This document shows, piece after piece, positions 9,901-26,257 of a DNA stretch of 64,000 nt. The notes beneath the pieces were generated by a model. That model had not been told where the DNA came from. It did no database searches and saw only the letters and a program-made list of their open reading frames with translations. Each line of letters starts with the position of its first letter. Positions within the stretch are counted from its first letter, which is position 1. The DNA comes from Hedera helix (lineage: Eukaryota > Streptophyta > Magnoliopsida > Apiales > Araliaceae). The stretch covers positions 35,835,308 through 35,899,307 of the forward strand of contig OX359275.1 of the NCBI GenBank assembly GCA_947179155.2. The letters are read 5' to 3'. The position numbers were made by a program, and so were the translations under genes.

Positions 9901-11938
9901 TTTGATTGTAAAGTGTAGGTGGTAAAAGTTGGCTTTTATGTTCCTGTTTTTCACAAATAAAGATTCATGTAGTATGTCTGTTTATAAAGCAAAACATATT
10001 GGCATGTTTTTATGTGATGTTTTTTTCCTACTTTTTGATTTTTTGCACATTGACTGGGTGTTGGAGCTAGACACTGTATGGAAGATGATTACTTGAGGGG
10101 TTCTTGCTTGCATATCATGAACCTGATCATTTTTGGACTGTAAATGTTAAGAGGGGTGAGAGGTAATGCATGATGGTGATAGACTGAATAGAATTTTTTC
10201 TGAGGAGTCTAGCAAAGTACAAATACTTAGAGAAGACATAATATGAAAATGGATTCAGAGGTGTAGACAAGTTAAATTTTGGTGGTGTACTATCGTCCAT
10301 TTGACAAGGTAATATCAAAATCAATGTGAATATTTAGTTTGGGATGAATGTTTCAGAAGTATGGGTTTAAACGCAGTCTCCACTCTTGCACAGTAGGTTG
10401 GGTCAAAGCTAATACTGGTCTGTTAGTTGTCACAACGTCACGGCGAGATGCCGCTATAGTTGACCCACTAGGACGCCTAGGCGATAAGGTGTTCGCCATA
10501 GCGTCCGTATGGCGATAAGTTGTTAATAATATGTAATTTATACATTATTTATTTTACTTAAAAAGTATATTGAACAATAAAATTTTATATACATTAAAAC
10601 TCAAAACATAATAATTAACACTAAGGGATACACTTAAAAACACAGTTATATGAATAATTCACAATCAAAATTCAAAAATAAAACACTTAACATTAAAAAT
10701 TAGTAGAACAAGTCAACAAATACTATGTAAAAAAATAAAGGATCAACAAAGTTAGCACCCATCACATATTACAAGTCTTATAAGTAATAAAATTACAACA
10801 CATAGCAAGTCTACGGGTTATGATGATGAGTCATGGGTAAAAATTGACTTAATCACTTGGGTCAGCTACTAAGGCGTGAGTCTTGGCAGTTCGGCAATCA
10901 AAGTGTGTCCTTCTTTAGTATCAGGATCGTCGCTTAGACACCATGACAAATACCACCTAAACTAATTTTGTACAACCTGGAACACGACCTTGAGGGTCAG
11001 TTTTATCTGGATAGTTTTAGGCAGAAAAATTACTAGTATAAATTTCTACAGGGATAGTTTCATAGGGATAGGTTTCCAATTTTCCTTACCTTCTTTGTTT
11101 TTATCAGGATAAGATGAGTTAGGATGTGTAAGAGAACTTTTGATATTTCCCTTGGAAGAGCTCATTTAATACTCTTTTATAGAACCAAATAATTATCCCA
11201 TGAAGATGGGATGACTGTCATCTCCTCCTCCCTCCCTCTCCCCCTCCCTCCGTCTCCTGTTCTTATACCCTTGATGATATCATGTAGTGTTGAGAAGCTC
11301 AGACCAAGTTCACTTGTGTTTTTATTTTATTTTTGAGTTAATACATGGTATGACATTTTCTGGATCCTACACCTGAAGTTTTTCTTGAATATTTGACATG
11401 AGGATCCTTGATTTTAATCTACAGGTTGATGACACTTGTTGAGAAGCAACAACTTCAAATTTTGATTCAGAAGCTGCCTCCGAGAAATCTCGACTGTGTT
11501 GTGGAAATAATCCAACGTAGCAATCCTTCAGCAAAGCATTCATCCGATAATGTTTTTGTTGATTTGGAAAGAGTGGTAAGTACTGACACGTTAACAATAC
11601 TCCCTCTGTTACCCAAAGTCTCATTTTTTCAATTTGTAAAATCTTAAATTTCAAATTAACGTAATTTTTTTATTAATGTAATAGTTAGTATTGTAAACTA
11701 CTTAATTATTATCAAGTGTAAAATTGTTATTTCAAAAATTAAGATAAGTTCATATCACAATTTAAATTTTAGGATTTTACGAAATAATTAGGATCAAAGT
11801 CAAATGAAAGGGATGGAGAAAACTAATCTCATTGCTGTTTCTGGGTTTTTGTTTTTGTAGGATAACACAACACTATGGAGATTGTACTACTGTGTTCAAG
11901 CATTAGAGAATGCTAGGAAACTCTCGTCTGTAGGTTGA
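6922..11938 (+). CDS. NET (BET extraterminal)-type domain protein, 6 coding exons
   Basis: Exons 6922-7263, 8264-8434, 9458-9547, 9715-9773, 11425-11575 and 11861-11938 join in frame to 296 residues. The N-terminal ~170 residues are polar and low in complexity, with a basic stretch (HPHKKHKLSSSSSS) that could be a nuclear signal. Residues ~172-220 look like a short coiled coil (KKKSDELSE, MKQKLEELLDTVM). Residues ~222-293 resemble the NET domain of BET/GTE bromodomain factors: MTLVEKQQLQILIQKLP, an acidic turn, then VDLERVDNTTLWRLY, matching the family pattern of EK..L...I..LP...L..VV.II and TLW.L. No bromodomain is present, so this is a stand-alone NET-like protein of likely nuclear, chromatin-linked role. 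Function beyond that is unknown. It is convergent with the CP31 gene. The last introns contain a MITE. Confidence 0.75.
9677..9713 (+). repeat. (CCCCCCT)n tract forming the polypyrimidine tract of a splice acceptor
   Basis: About five tandem C-rich heptamers end in CCAG at 9714, the only acceptor that keeps the NET-domain gene in frame at this exon; the CTAG four bases later would give a stop. The minus strand is a run of G6A units, a strong G-quadruplex candidate. Confidence 0.75.
9774..11424 (+). other. Large intron of the NET gene with a possible TE remnant
   Basis: This 1.65-kb intron contains an AT-rich insert-like stretch (about 10430-10970) beginning with a GC-rich piece (CGCCTAGGCGATAAGG, GGCGATAAG), similar in flavour to hAT ends seen near 34.2 kb. 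I could not find matched termini or a target duplication. Confidence 0.3.
11598..11825. mobile_element. Stowaway-like MITE in the last NET-gene intron
   Basis: It begins TACTCCCTCTGTTACCCAAA and ends with the near-complement CAAATGAAAGGGATGGAG, with TA at both ends. CTCCCTC-type termini and TA flanks mark Stowaway (Tc1/mariner) MITEs. Length is about 228 bp. Confidence 0.65.
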
Positions 11939-12059
11939 CCTCAAATCAATAGAGCTGAATCCTTGTGTGTTACTGCACCAAGTTTTGTTTTACTTTCAAA
12001 TAGGGTAATCAAGTGTACTTACTATCTCCTTCCCATTGTAACCACAGAGGGCGGTGAAG

Positions 12060-12420
12060 CTTTCGTGTTTTGACTAAGGATGTAAAATTAATCAAAGATT
12101 TGGACTCGATTCATATCGAACTCGTTTGAATAAAAATTCAATTTGAGTACGACTCAAAATATAAATAATTCAAATATGAATAAAGTTTAAATTCGATAAT
12201 TTATTCGAATTTCTTCAAATTATAATTTTATATTAATACTCGTTTGAAAATTTTAAATTGTTCGGACTCAATTAGAGATTATCTCTAATTTGATAGCTAA
12301 ATGAATTTTAATCAAATTTTATTTCATACTCTATAAATATTATAAACTAAATCTGAATAACTTAATATTTTACTCAATTCGATTCGTTTACTCTTTTAGT
12401 TTTGACAAGTTTTTGAAAGG
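12060..12420. repeat. AT-rich, possibly MITE-derived spacer between convergent genes
   Basis: The left side (GATTTGGACTCGATTC) and right side (reverse-complement GAGTAAACGAATCGAATTG) share GACTCGATTC-like words in inverted orientation, as in many decayed hAT MITEs. No clean target duplication was found. The interval 11939-12603 between the NET and CP31 stop codons holds no gene. Confidence 0.35.
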
Positions 12421-12603
12421 AAATCGGGTACAAAAGAGAATAATATAAATAAATAAAATAAGGAAAAATGGGCATAAATCACATTCCTCTTATACAATTA
12501 TCCTTTGCATCCGAATTAAATAGAAGAAAAAAAATAAGGAAAAATTATAATATGATCTACAAGAATTTAAGCACATCTCATCCGCCAAAAGTATCATCTC
12601 AAA

Positions 12604-14689
12604 TTAAAAGAAGCTACGTCTCGGACGTTCCTCTGCAACATTCACCCGAATTGCTCTTCCATCCAAACTCTGCACCGTAAATAACATTTGACATAAGGTA
12701 GCAAAATAAGAGGGTATCTATCAGTGTACCAAGAACTAACAAGGTTAAAGGGTTCACATATTTGGCTAATATTCTAGCTTGGATTGGATGAATATTATCC
12801 GACGATAAATATCCTCCTGGCGGCAACTTCCCCCTACTATTAGAGTGACTATATAATCTCAAGGTTCTTGGGGTTCTGTACCCAAGAACTATGCAAGAGA
12901 TTCAAGGAAAAATTATGAATTTATAATTGCTTTATCAGGCAGTTAAACTTCTTCTGAAGTAAAACTAAGCTTGAGATTGAATTACTAGCATAGGCATGTA
13001 CCTGCCCATCAAGAGCTGCAATGGCATCATTGAGTTCTGTCTCGCTAGCCATCGTTACGAATCCAAATCCACGTGAACGCCCAGTCTCTCGGTCATAAAC
13101 AACCCTGGCATCAACCACCTTACCGTGTTCGCTAAACACCTGCTCCAGGCGACCATTATCCACTTGCCAAGGCAGGTTGCCAACATATATTCTGAAACAA
13201 GGTTCAAACACTCTAGGAGCTCTTTCAGGCGGTGACCCTCTAGGCGCAGCCTTATTTACTGTCAAAAGTCTTCCACATACATCCTGTAGCAAATATTTGG
13301 GCCCCAAAAATCAATACAGAAATAGCAGTTAAATTCATAGGACAAAATAAGATGCTTGAGGAAATAGAATGGGGGGAACTCAATTAATTATGGTATATGA
13401 ACAAGTCACTATATCGGATTCCCCACAGTAAAAAAAATCAGTATTTCACAAAAAAATTCAGAAGTATACACCGTCCGCACATGATCAAAATTTGCAATAT
13501 ACACTCAAAATGAAAGCATGATGATGCAAATGCAAAAGTATCGTATCTATGCAAAATATTTTTCCTTGAAAACATGAAAATATACATATGTTTATTTTTT
13601 GCCAAGTAAGAAAACATGGCAACATACTTAGATTAAAAAAAAAACAGAGGGAACATATCAAGGAAGACTTACATAGCGGTTGAACAACTCCACAGCCTTC
13701 TCAGCTTCTTCCACAGTACTCATGGTCACGAACCCAAATCCTCGACTTTGATCAGTTTGTCTATTGTAAATTACCTAAACCAAATAAGCCTAATCAAAAT
13801 AACCCCATTTCTAAATCCATTCAGTTTACAATCACATAATATATCTAGCAAATATAAAACCGAACCTAGCATCATTGTTTTTCCCTCTTCTCCCACAAAC
13901 ACAACATTGTGTGTGTGTGAAGTAAGTGAGAGGGGTAGTCCTACACTTTTAATAAAGTACAAAAATAAGGTTGCTAATATTGCCGGAACAAATATTTTAC
14001 TGAATAAATTTATATTTTATGACATTTTTGCAATTGTTCTAACGGCATTTATTATTCCGGTGGCATCATTTTTGTTCATATCAACAACCAAAACATAATT
14101 CATATCTGCGAATTTCTCTCTCTTCAAATAATTTGTGATGGATAATGTATTTGTGGTTTACAAAGAGGATGAAAAGAAAGAAATTTGATACCTCAGCAAT
14201 CTCAACAACACCAGCCTGATTAAAAAGTTCAGCCAATTTTGCACTATCATAATCATAGGGCAAGTTACCCACAAAAAGCTTGGCCTCTTCAGGTGGCTCT
14301 GGGTATGAATCTTCTTCTTCGTCTTCTTCTACTTCTACTTCTCCTTCTCCTTCACCACCCTCAGCAGCAGATTCCTCCTCTACATGTCCTTGAGAAGTCT
14401 CAGCTTCCAATTGAATAGTATCAACTGAACTAGTGCTCTCTTCTCCAGCCTCCTCTTCTTGTTGGGCCCAATCTGAGGTCTGTGCAACAAATGGGACTAA
14501 AATACACCTTGAAATCTTGGGTTTGTGAGAGACCCACGAAGAAGATGAGTGAGTAAGAGTGATGCGCTTAGAGGGTAAAGGCAGGAAAGGGGATGAAGCC
14601 CTGAATGGTGCCGGTACTCCGGTGGATATACAACATTTGGGTGTTGATAAATGCAAATTTTTAATGAGAGGTGTTGTTGAAGAAGTCAT
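12604..14689 (-). CDS. CP31: Chloroplast 31-kDa-type ribonucleoprotein (two RRMs)
   Basis: Exons (minus) 14689-14192, 13774-13673, 13283-13002 and 12669-12604 join in phase 0 to 315 residues. Residues 1 to ~70 are rich in Ser, Thr, Leu and Pro with few acids, as in a chloroplast transit peptide. Residues ~75-135 are strongly acidic (EVEVEEDEEEDSYPEPPEE), the hallmark of the cp28/cp31 family. RRM1 (137-~216) has RNP2 LFVGNL at 138-143 and RNP1 RGFGFVTM at 177-184. RRM2 (231-~308) has RNP2 IYVGNL at 232-237 and RNP1 RGFGFVTM at 271-278. The C-terminus LDGRAIRVNVAEERPRR is typical of CP31. Family members bind plastid mRNAs and affect stability and C-to-U editing in the stroma. The nearest Arabidopsis types are CP31A and CP31B; I cannot separate the two. 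Confidence 0.9.
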
Positions 14690-15459
14690 GATCTTAGAAT
14701 TCCAGAGAGAGGAAGAGGGAGAGAGGATAAGGCAGAGGGAGAGAACAGGAGAGTAATGTGGGTCCTATAGGCTAAGGTGGTCCTCCTTTAACAAAGGCCA
14801 AAGATTTCAGGCTGTCGTTAGATTTTTTTATTTTGTTTTTCATTTTCTTTTGGGAACATAAAATCTCAATTCGCCCAAATATGAGGAAATATGGCCGTCA
14901 GGTTATTTTATCCGGGATCTTTTTATTATTACGTACGTAGAACTGTCCTAACACTGGAGTTTTATAGAGAGAGAAAAGAAAAGAAAAGAAAAGGGCTTAT
15001 TTTTCTTTTTCCAAATCTCTAAAATTGATTTCTTTTATTTTGACACATAAAATGGACTGGTAGATGAGTTTGAGGAGGCCCGCAATTTCGGTCTTGGACT
15101 GTGAAAGGCTGCAAGTACAAAAGGGGGCTTACGAGCTTTCTCTATTTTGAGGGCTAGGCCCATTACGGCTAAATCCATATCTAGCATCTCGCTGTTACGG
15201 CTTAAATATTTTTTTCTTTGGATAACAAAATTTAATAAATATTGACAAATCATTACAATATTATGCTAACACGTGTTGTTGGGGAACTTTAATATGAACT
15301 AAATAAGCTAAAATGTTAAAAAGAATTATACTATTTTAATTTTCAGACTATTTGTTATTGTTATCTTGTTATGGGAACACTTTTAACTATTCCCTTGAAT
15401 CTTGATTAAATTCTCTGATCATCATAATTTTACTATTATTAATTATCTGATTAGCTATT
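14690..15459. other. Upstream region of CP31, no gene seen
   Basis: The 5' leader and promoter of CP31 should lie in the first few hundred bases (minus strand). A purine run GAGAGAGAAAAGAAAAGAAA occurs near 14970. I see no TATA box I would defend and no coding sequence. Confidence 0.5.
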
Positions 15460-15467
15460 TTTCTTAG

Positions 15468-16479
15468 CATTGGCGGAACCAGGACAGAGGGGGGTCAAAA
15501 TCTCTCAGTAAAAAAATTTATTTATTTAGACCACCACTTACTTCGGAACTTGATAATTGACTATTAGAAGCATCAACAATTCTTGGTCGCTTAATCAAGC
15601 ATTTATCTATAATCTAGAATAAATAAAAACATCAATTGCTAATCAATTACCAAATCATAGCATTTCATTTTGCCCAATTATAACATTTCACAATAATTCA
15701 ATTATTCAAATTCATTTTGCCCAATTATAGCATTTCTCAATAATTTCATCAATTTAAACATTTAATGTCAACATTAAGCACAAAATCTCTGATAACAATT
15801 AACAAACTCTAAATCTCTAATTTAATGGCAACATTAAGTACAAATGACAAATCCCTAATTTTAACTAATGGCAACAATAACCACAAATGACAAATCCCTA
15901 ATTTTTTAAAACGCTAAATAATATATTTAATTAAATTGACAACAACTTACCCTTACCAGTTAGCGGAAAGGAGGAGAGTCGGCCTCGGGAGAGCCGTAAG
16001 CCGACGGTCGACGGCGAGCCGGCGAAGAAGAGCAGTGGACAGTGGGCGATTGGGGAAGAACGGAAGAAGAATGGAAGCAGTGAATGTGAAGAAGTTCTGT
16101 GACGAAGAAGAGCAGAAAAAGTGAAGACTTAAGTTAATCAAGTTATGCACGATTTTTATTTTTTTTTAAAAAAACTTACTAAATGAAACGACGTCGTTTC
16201 ATTTAGTAATTTTTTTTTAAAAAAAACAAACAAATATCAGACGCTTCCCTCGCGCCTGCCGTAGTGCCTTGTCGCCGAGAAGGAGTGAAGGACAGAGTTG
16301 TGGCTCTGTGGGCTGTGGCTGCCGGAAGGAGAATTGAAGAACCCAAGTACCCAACGTCCCAATCAGTGGCTTTGTGGCTGCCGCCCGGAGTTACCACTTA
16401 CCAGGATCAAGAACGGTGCATGTCTCCCTCGCCGGCCGGAGTTACAGGGGTCAGTTGACCCCCCTTCCTTCCGCCACTG
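15468..16479. mobile_element. Non-autonomous hAT element with perfect 8-bp target duplication
   Basis: TTTCTTAG occurs at 15460-15467 and again at 16480-16487. The element starts CATTGGCGGAACCAGGA and its other end reads CAGTGGCGGAAGGAAGG on the minus strand; both run into GGGGGGTCAA. An 8-bp duplication and CAGTGGCGGA-type ends are diagnostic of plant hAT elements. The 1012-bp interior has no transposase. Open frames inside it (around 15936-16124 and 16203-16492) are GC-rich chance frames. Confidence 0.9.
16176..16209. repeat. Perfect 34-bp palindrome inside the hAT element
   Basis: The two 17-base halves, TTACTAAATGAAACGAC and its exact complement, meet at ACGT. They are flanked by T-run then A-run sequence on both sides, so the possible hairpin extends further imperfectly. 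The core AAACGACGTCGTTT is a word I associate with several plant transposons. Confidence 0.9.
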
Positions 16480-16689
16480 TTTCTTAGTATAATTTGATGT
16501 GTATATTTGCCTAAATTATTGTTTAATAACTATTAATTAAACATACCCTTGCACTTATCATTTAAGAAAAGGGCATACATAATGGTCATGTGTAATGTTG
16601 TTTTGATTTTGTATTATTGCAACCTTTTTCATGTGAAAAAGTCCCTTAACCATATATAAAGAATGTAGCACTACCTTGCTCAACGGCTA

Positions 16690-19272
16690 TATTTTCTTAG
16701 GCTATGAGAACCTATGATTGAAATTAACTTACATAGCACAGGGGACAAGAAAAAGAAAATTAAAATAAAGAATGTCTCTCTTTTACGGGTTTCAGTAGCA
16801 GTCCTTTTGGGTCTAGCTTTTGCTTGTTTTCTTCTTCTTTCATCCTTATTTGTTAAAGAAAAAGAGCCCACAATGCTGCCTCGTGGGAGCATGGGGTGGC
16901 CATTTTTAGGCGAGACTGGGATTCCTCAAGCCACGCAAATCAGACACCATGGGAATCTTCTTGCAACAACATTTCTCTAGGTAATGTTGATTTAGCTAAT
17001 TAATTACAAGTAATTTCCTTCATTTCTTATTTGTTATTATTATGCGATTTTTTGATCAAAACGGAGACTTTACACGTTTGTATTAAAAAATTCACAAGTA
17101 ATTACCGAGAACCATCTCTGCACACTCAAATCTATATATAAACTTCAATAACAAAATAAAGGTTATGAAATATTAATCGCATAATGCATGCAGACTTGTT
17201 CTGTATTGGATTAATGCACTTGTTAATTTAAATTTAATTGATGAATAAATTGTAGGTATGGCAAAGTTTTCAAATCCCATATTTTGGCTGGGTACTCCAA
17301 CAATTGTTTCTGGTGATCTTGAACTTAATAACTTCATTTTTTTTTAATGAAGACAAGCTTTTTCGAAGCTACCCTAATACTACGTTTGGATTGAAGGAAT
17401 GAATAATGAAATAACTCATTTCTATAGAATGAAAAAAAAAATTGTTTACTTGCTCCATTGAAATGAAATGGACCATTCACATCTTTCTTAAATTTATGAA
17501 TTTTATTCGTTGAAGGAGAGTGTGGAATGACTCATTTTAACTGGAATTGAACGAATCATTCCATTCTCTATTTCATTCATTCACTCATTTCATTCCTTCA
17601 ATCCAAACCTAGCATAAGTCTGTTCAAGATATTCTGGGGAAACTATCTATGATGCTTGTGTTTGACGGAGATCTTCATAAGAAACTAAGGACAGTTGCAC
17701 TAAACTTCATTGGCAAGTCTAAATCGAGTTCTATAACTTCATCCGTTATACTGAGAATTTGACAATATCACAAGTGGAGTCTTGGAAAAAACATCAGTAA
17801 ATTCTGTTTGCCAAGTAAGCGAAAAGAGTGAACTTCTTTACTTTCAATTTCAATCCCATGATGGAGAAATTGAGTTTATTTGGTGTAACATTCTAAATTT
17901 TTGTTATTTAATTAATTATTTATTATCTTGTCTCGGTTTATATTTCATATATCTGATGTTGAAGAATCTGCTAAATATTGAGCCAGGAGAGCCATTAGCT
18001 TCACAGATGCTAGAAGACTATATTAGCCATATGGAAGGCTTTGCGTCCCTCCACTGTGTGTTCCGGGCACTCCTTATGCTAAAGGTATTGCTATAAAACA
18101 ATTTAGCAACCATTATTTCATTAATATACCTGCTAATATTGCAACTTATTAAAAATATTTGGTATATAATAAATGGGGTTTTCTTTTTGTATTCAGGCTA
18201 AAGCAAGAATCTCTTCCGCTGTCAAGGGAGAAGAAGGGTGATCATGTGAGGATTAATGCTAAAGGAGGAGATTTTTTAGATGAAATGTTGCTGAAAGGAG
18301 AGTTAAATAATGAAGAAACAGTGAGTATGGTGATGGACCTTTTGTTTGCAGGTTATGAAACAAATGCAGGACTTTTGGCCCTATTGCGCTCTACTATCTT
18401 GCCCAGGCACCAAAAGCACTTCAACAACTAAAAGAAGAACATCAAGCTCACAGGAGGAGGAAAAAAGATGGAGAACCCTTGAGTTGGGAAGATATTCAGC
18501 AGTAGTAGTTCAATTTTCCCATGTTTGTAACAATATTTCGTATTTAATCCATTTAAGGTTTTTTTTTCTTTCCTTTTGAATTTATACATTTCAGAATGAT
18601 TATTAAAAACTTGTAAATTAATTAATTAGGTGATATACGAAGCTTGGCAATGCGGGAATCTAGTGAAATTTGTGCACAAAAGAGCTCTCCAAGAAGTGAA
18701 ATTTAAAAAAGGGCATCACATTCCTGCAGGATGGCAAGTTCTTCCGATCTTCACAGCAGTACATCTTGATCCATCTCTTCATGAGACTCCCTCCCTTAGA
18801 GATGGTTACATGCAATACCAGATTCGTGTAGCAAATGTATGTCTATGATTTATTTGCTTTATTCTAACATTATAGGATCAATGAATGAGCAAAAAGGTGA
18901 ATCCTTTTGGTGGTGGAAAAAGGCTTCGTCCAGGGGACTGATTTAGCCAAATTGGAGGCTAATATCTTCCTTCATCATCTTGTCCTTAATTATAGGCAAA
19001 TTTTAGTCTTTTTCATGCTACATTTTTTCCCTGCATGTGTTCTGAATTATAAGCTTTTACCTAGTTAATACTGACGATTACGTTACATTAATTTTGTTGT
19101 ATTGCTTTGTGTTGTCCTTGCAGCTGGAAATTGAAAGAAGAAGACGATTTCCCTGTTTCTTATCCATATTTGGAATTCAAGAGGGGTTTGAAATTGGAAA
19201 TAAAGCCAATAGAGAGGACAACTAGTTCGCTAGAGCATGAAGAAAATTTGATTATACAGGGTGTAGTCTAAT
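16690..19272 (+). pseudogene. Cytochrome P450 pseudogene, CYP85 clan (CYP90/CYP724-like)
   Basis: Exons are recognisable in order. An N-terminal membrane anchor and MLPRGSMGWPFLGE lie at 16714-16905, then a frameshift into FLKPRKSDTMGIFLQQHFSR. YGKVFKSH starts after the acceptor at about 17256. DILGKLSM and LHKKLRTVALNFIG lie at about 17625-17720. LNIEPGEPLASQMLEDYISH is at 17975-18035. GDFLDEMLLKGELNNEE and the I-helix FAGYET are at 18270-18360. The K-helix region is at 18630-18720, the haem loop at 18900-18945 and the C-terminus YPYLEFKRGLKLEI at about 19160-19200. It is dead: multiple frameshifts and stops, the haem ligand Cys replaced by Arg (FGGGKRLRPG), the K-helix E-x-x-R changed to E-A-W-Q, and a MITE in an exon. 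The closest intact relatives act in brassinosteroid C-22 hydroxylation (CYP90B/CYP724); the subfamily is an inference. Confidence 0.85.
17378..17614. mobile_element. Tourist-like MITE inside the P450 pseudogene
   Basis: TAA precedes (17375-17377) and follows (17615-17617). The ends TACTACGTTTGGATTGAAGG and TGCTAGGTTTGGATTGAAGG (minus) are inverted copies. A TAA duplication points to PIF/Harbinger. Removing it rejoins the P450 reading (LFRSYP / KSVQDILG). Confidence 0.8.
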
Positions 19273-19685
19273 AATATTGAGCGCATTTCAAAAGCCTCTA
19301 GATTTATCGGTTCCTATATGCTACAAAAAGCTTTTAAATTTTAGTGATGCAATGGAAATAATTATAAATCTAGTGACCCAATTGAAGAAACGGGAAAAGT
19401 TCAGCAACACAAATGTAAGTTCAGGAAAAGATTATTTAGTCGCATAATGAGCACATTTTTAGAGTCTCGTGAAATAATACAATTCCTGGGAAGAAATAAG
19501 AAAAGATAATAATCAAGTATCCACGAGTTATTCTATCAAGTATCCACAAGTTATTCTAACATATACACTATAATTTAGACAATTCATGGGCATAAGTATT
19601 CCAAGTCCATCATAATATATCATTAGGTCAATCAGTTACAAAATGCACAAAGGGAGGATATACATATTCAGGATGTCTCCTGCAA
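19273..19685. other. Tail-to-tail spacer between P450 pseudogene and RABB1b
   Basis: This AT-rich stretch probably contains the RABB1b 3' UTR on the minus strand. A short direct repeat (CAAGTATCCACGAGTTATTC and CAAGTATCCACAAGTTATTC) lies at 19514-19558. No gene is seen. Confidence 0.45.
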
Positions 19686-25268
<5,583 letters not shown>

Positions 25269-25418
25269 TTTTGCTACGGCGACGTCGGTGTCGGCGACGG
25301 TGAAGAAAGGCTTTTTGTTCGGACGACTGTATTCGGACGCTACGATTGTTGCCGTGTATGTACGTAAAGACAAATCGAGACGCGAAGAAAGGGGCAAAAA
25401 TGGATATAGGAGTGTGTG

Positions 25419-25449
25419 TGTAATATAATATAATATAATATAATATAAT
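25419..25449. repeat. (TAATA)n microsatellite upstream of RABB1b
   Basis: About six pentamers of the AATAT/TAATA type lie 150-180 bases upstream of the RABB1b start codon (minus strand), probably in the leader or core promoter. Confidence 0.85.
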
Positions 25450-26257
25450 TACGATAAAGAAAAAGGAGTAAATAAATGAAGAAATTCGTTTGAAATTTCA
25501 ATACCGACACGCCAAGACGTATAAAATAAAATCCCACTTCTGTTTTCTTTTATGGAAAATGATATATGATGCAGACTTTATAAACAAGCATTAATAATTA
25601 TTAATTATGTAAATAAATATTAACAATAAATTTTTTTAAAAGATGTATAACAAATAAAATTCTCCTATAATTTCTATCGATTCATATATATACGATTATA
25701 ATTCAAAGTATCACACATAAAAAAATAACTTTTTTCAATAATTATATAAAGAAATTGTAATTTTTGCATTCACTGACGTGTTGATATTCAAAACTAAAAC
25801 TTCAGTTCACATACATATCCGTTCTCCAACCCTTGTCTCGCCATTTTCCGGTTCCAAATAGGGCACTTTGTAAAATATGAGAGCACCGTCTCTTACATTA
25901 TTCATACTAATGACTTTGTTTTTATATTTCGAAGCCCAAGGAATTACATAAAATAATTTACAATTGTGGAATAAAAGATATCCCTGAGTTATGGATCAAA
26001 TAAAATCCGTGAAATTCTCTTGTAAAAAGCACAATTGCATCGCAGTATACAACAAGTTCAAGTAAATTAAACTAAGAACAAAAAATTTAAAAGCAGACCA
26101 AGTATAGGAGGAGTGCGTCCATGCAAGTCATAACTGCACCAGATGCAAACCTACATTATTGGTTCGGTGCCCCGAGTGCAATCCATTTTGCACACTGCCG
26201 TCCTTTTAGGGTACATATGGCAAGCTCTGCATCTAGACAAGCTTTGTGATGTCTTGT
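25450..26257. other. RABB1b upstream region and PPR gene 3' UTR
   Basis: The left part is the promoter side of RABB1b. The right part (to about 25930) follows the PPR stop codon at 26258 and should contain its 3' UTR. No coding sequence is supported. Confidence 0.45.

Noticed and set aside
15936..16492. Open frames of 62-65 codons on both strands
   Set aside because: Inside a hAT element, no family resemblance, explained by local GC-rich composition.
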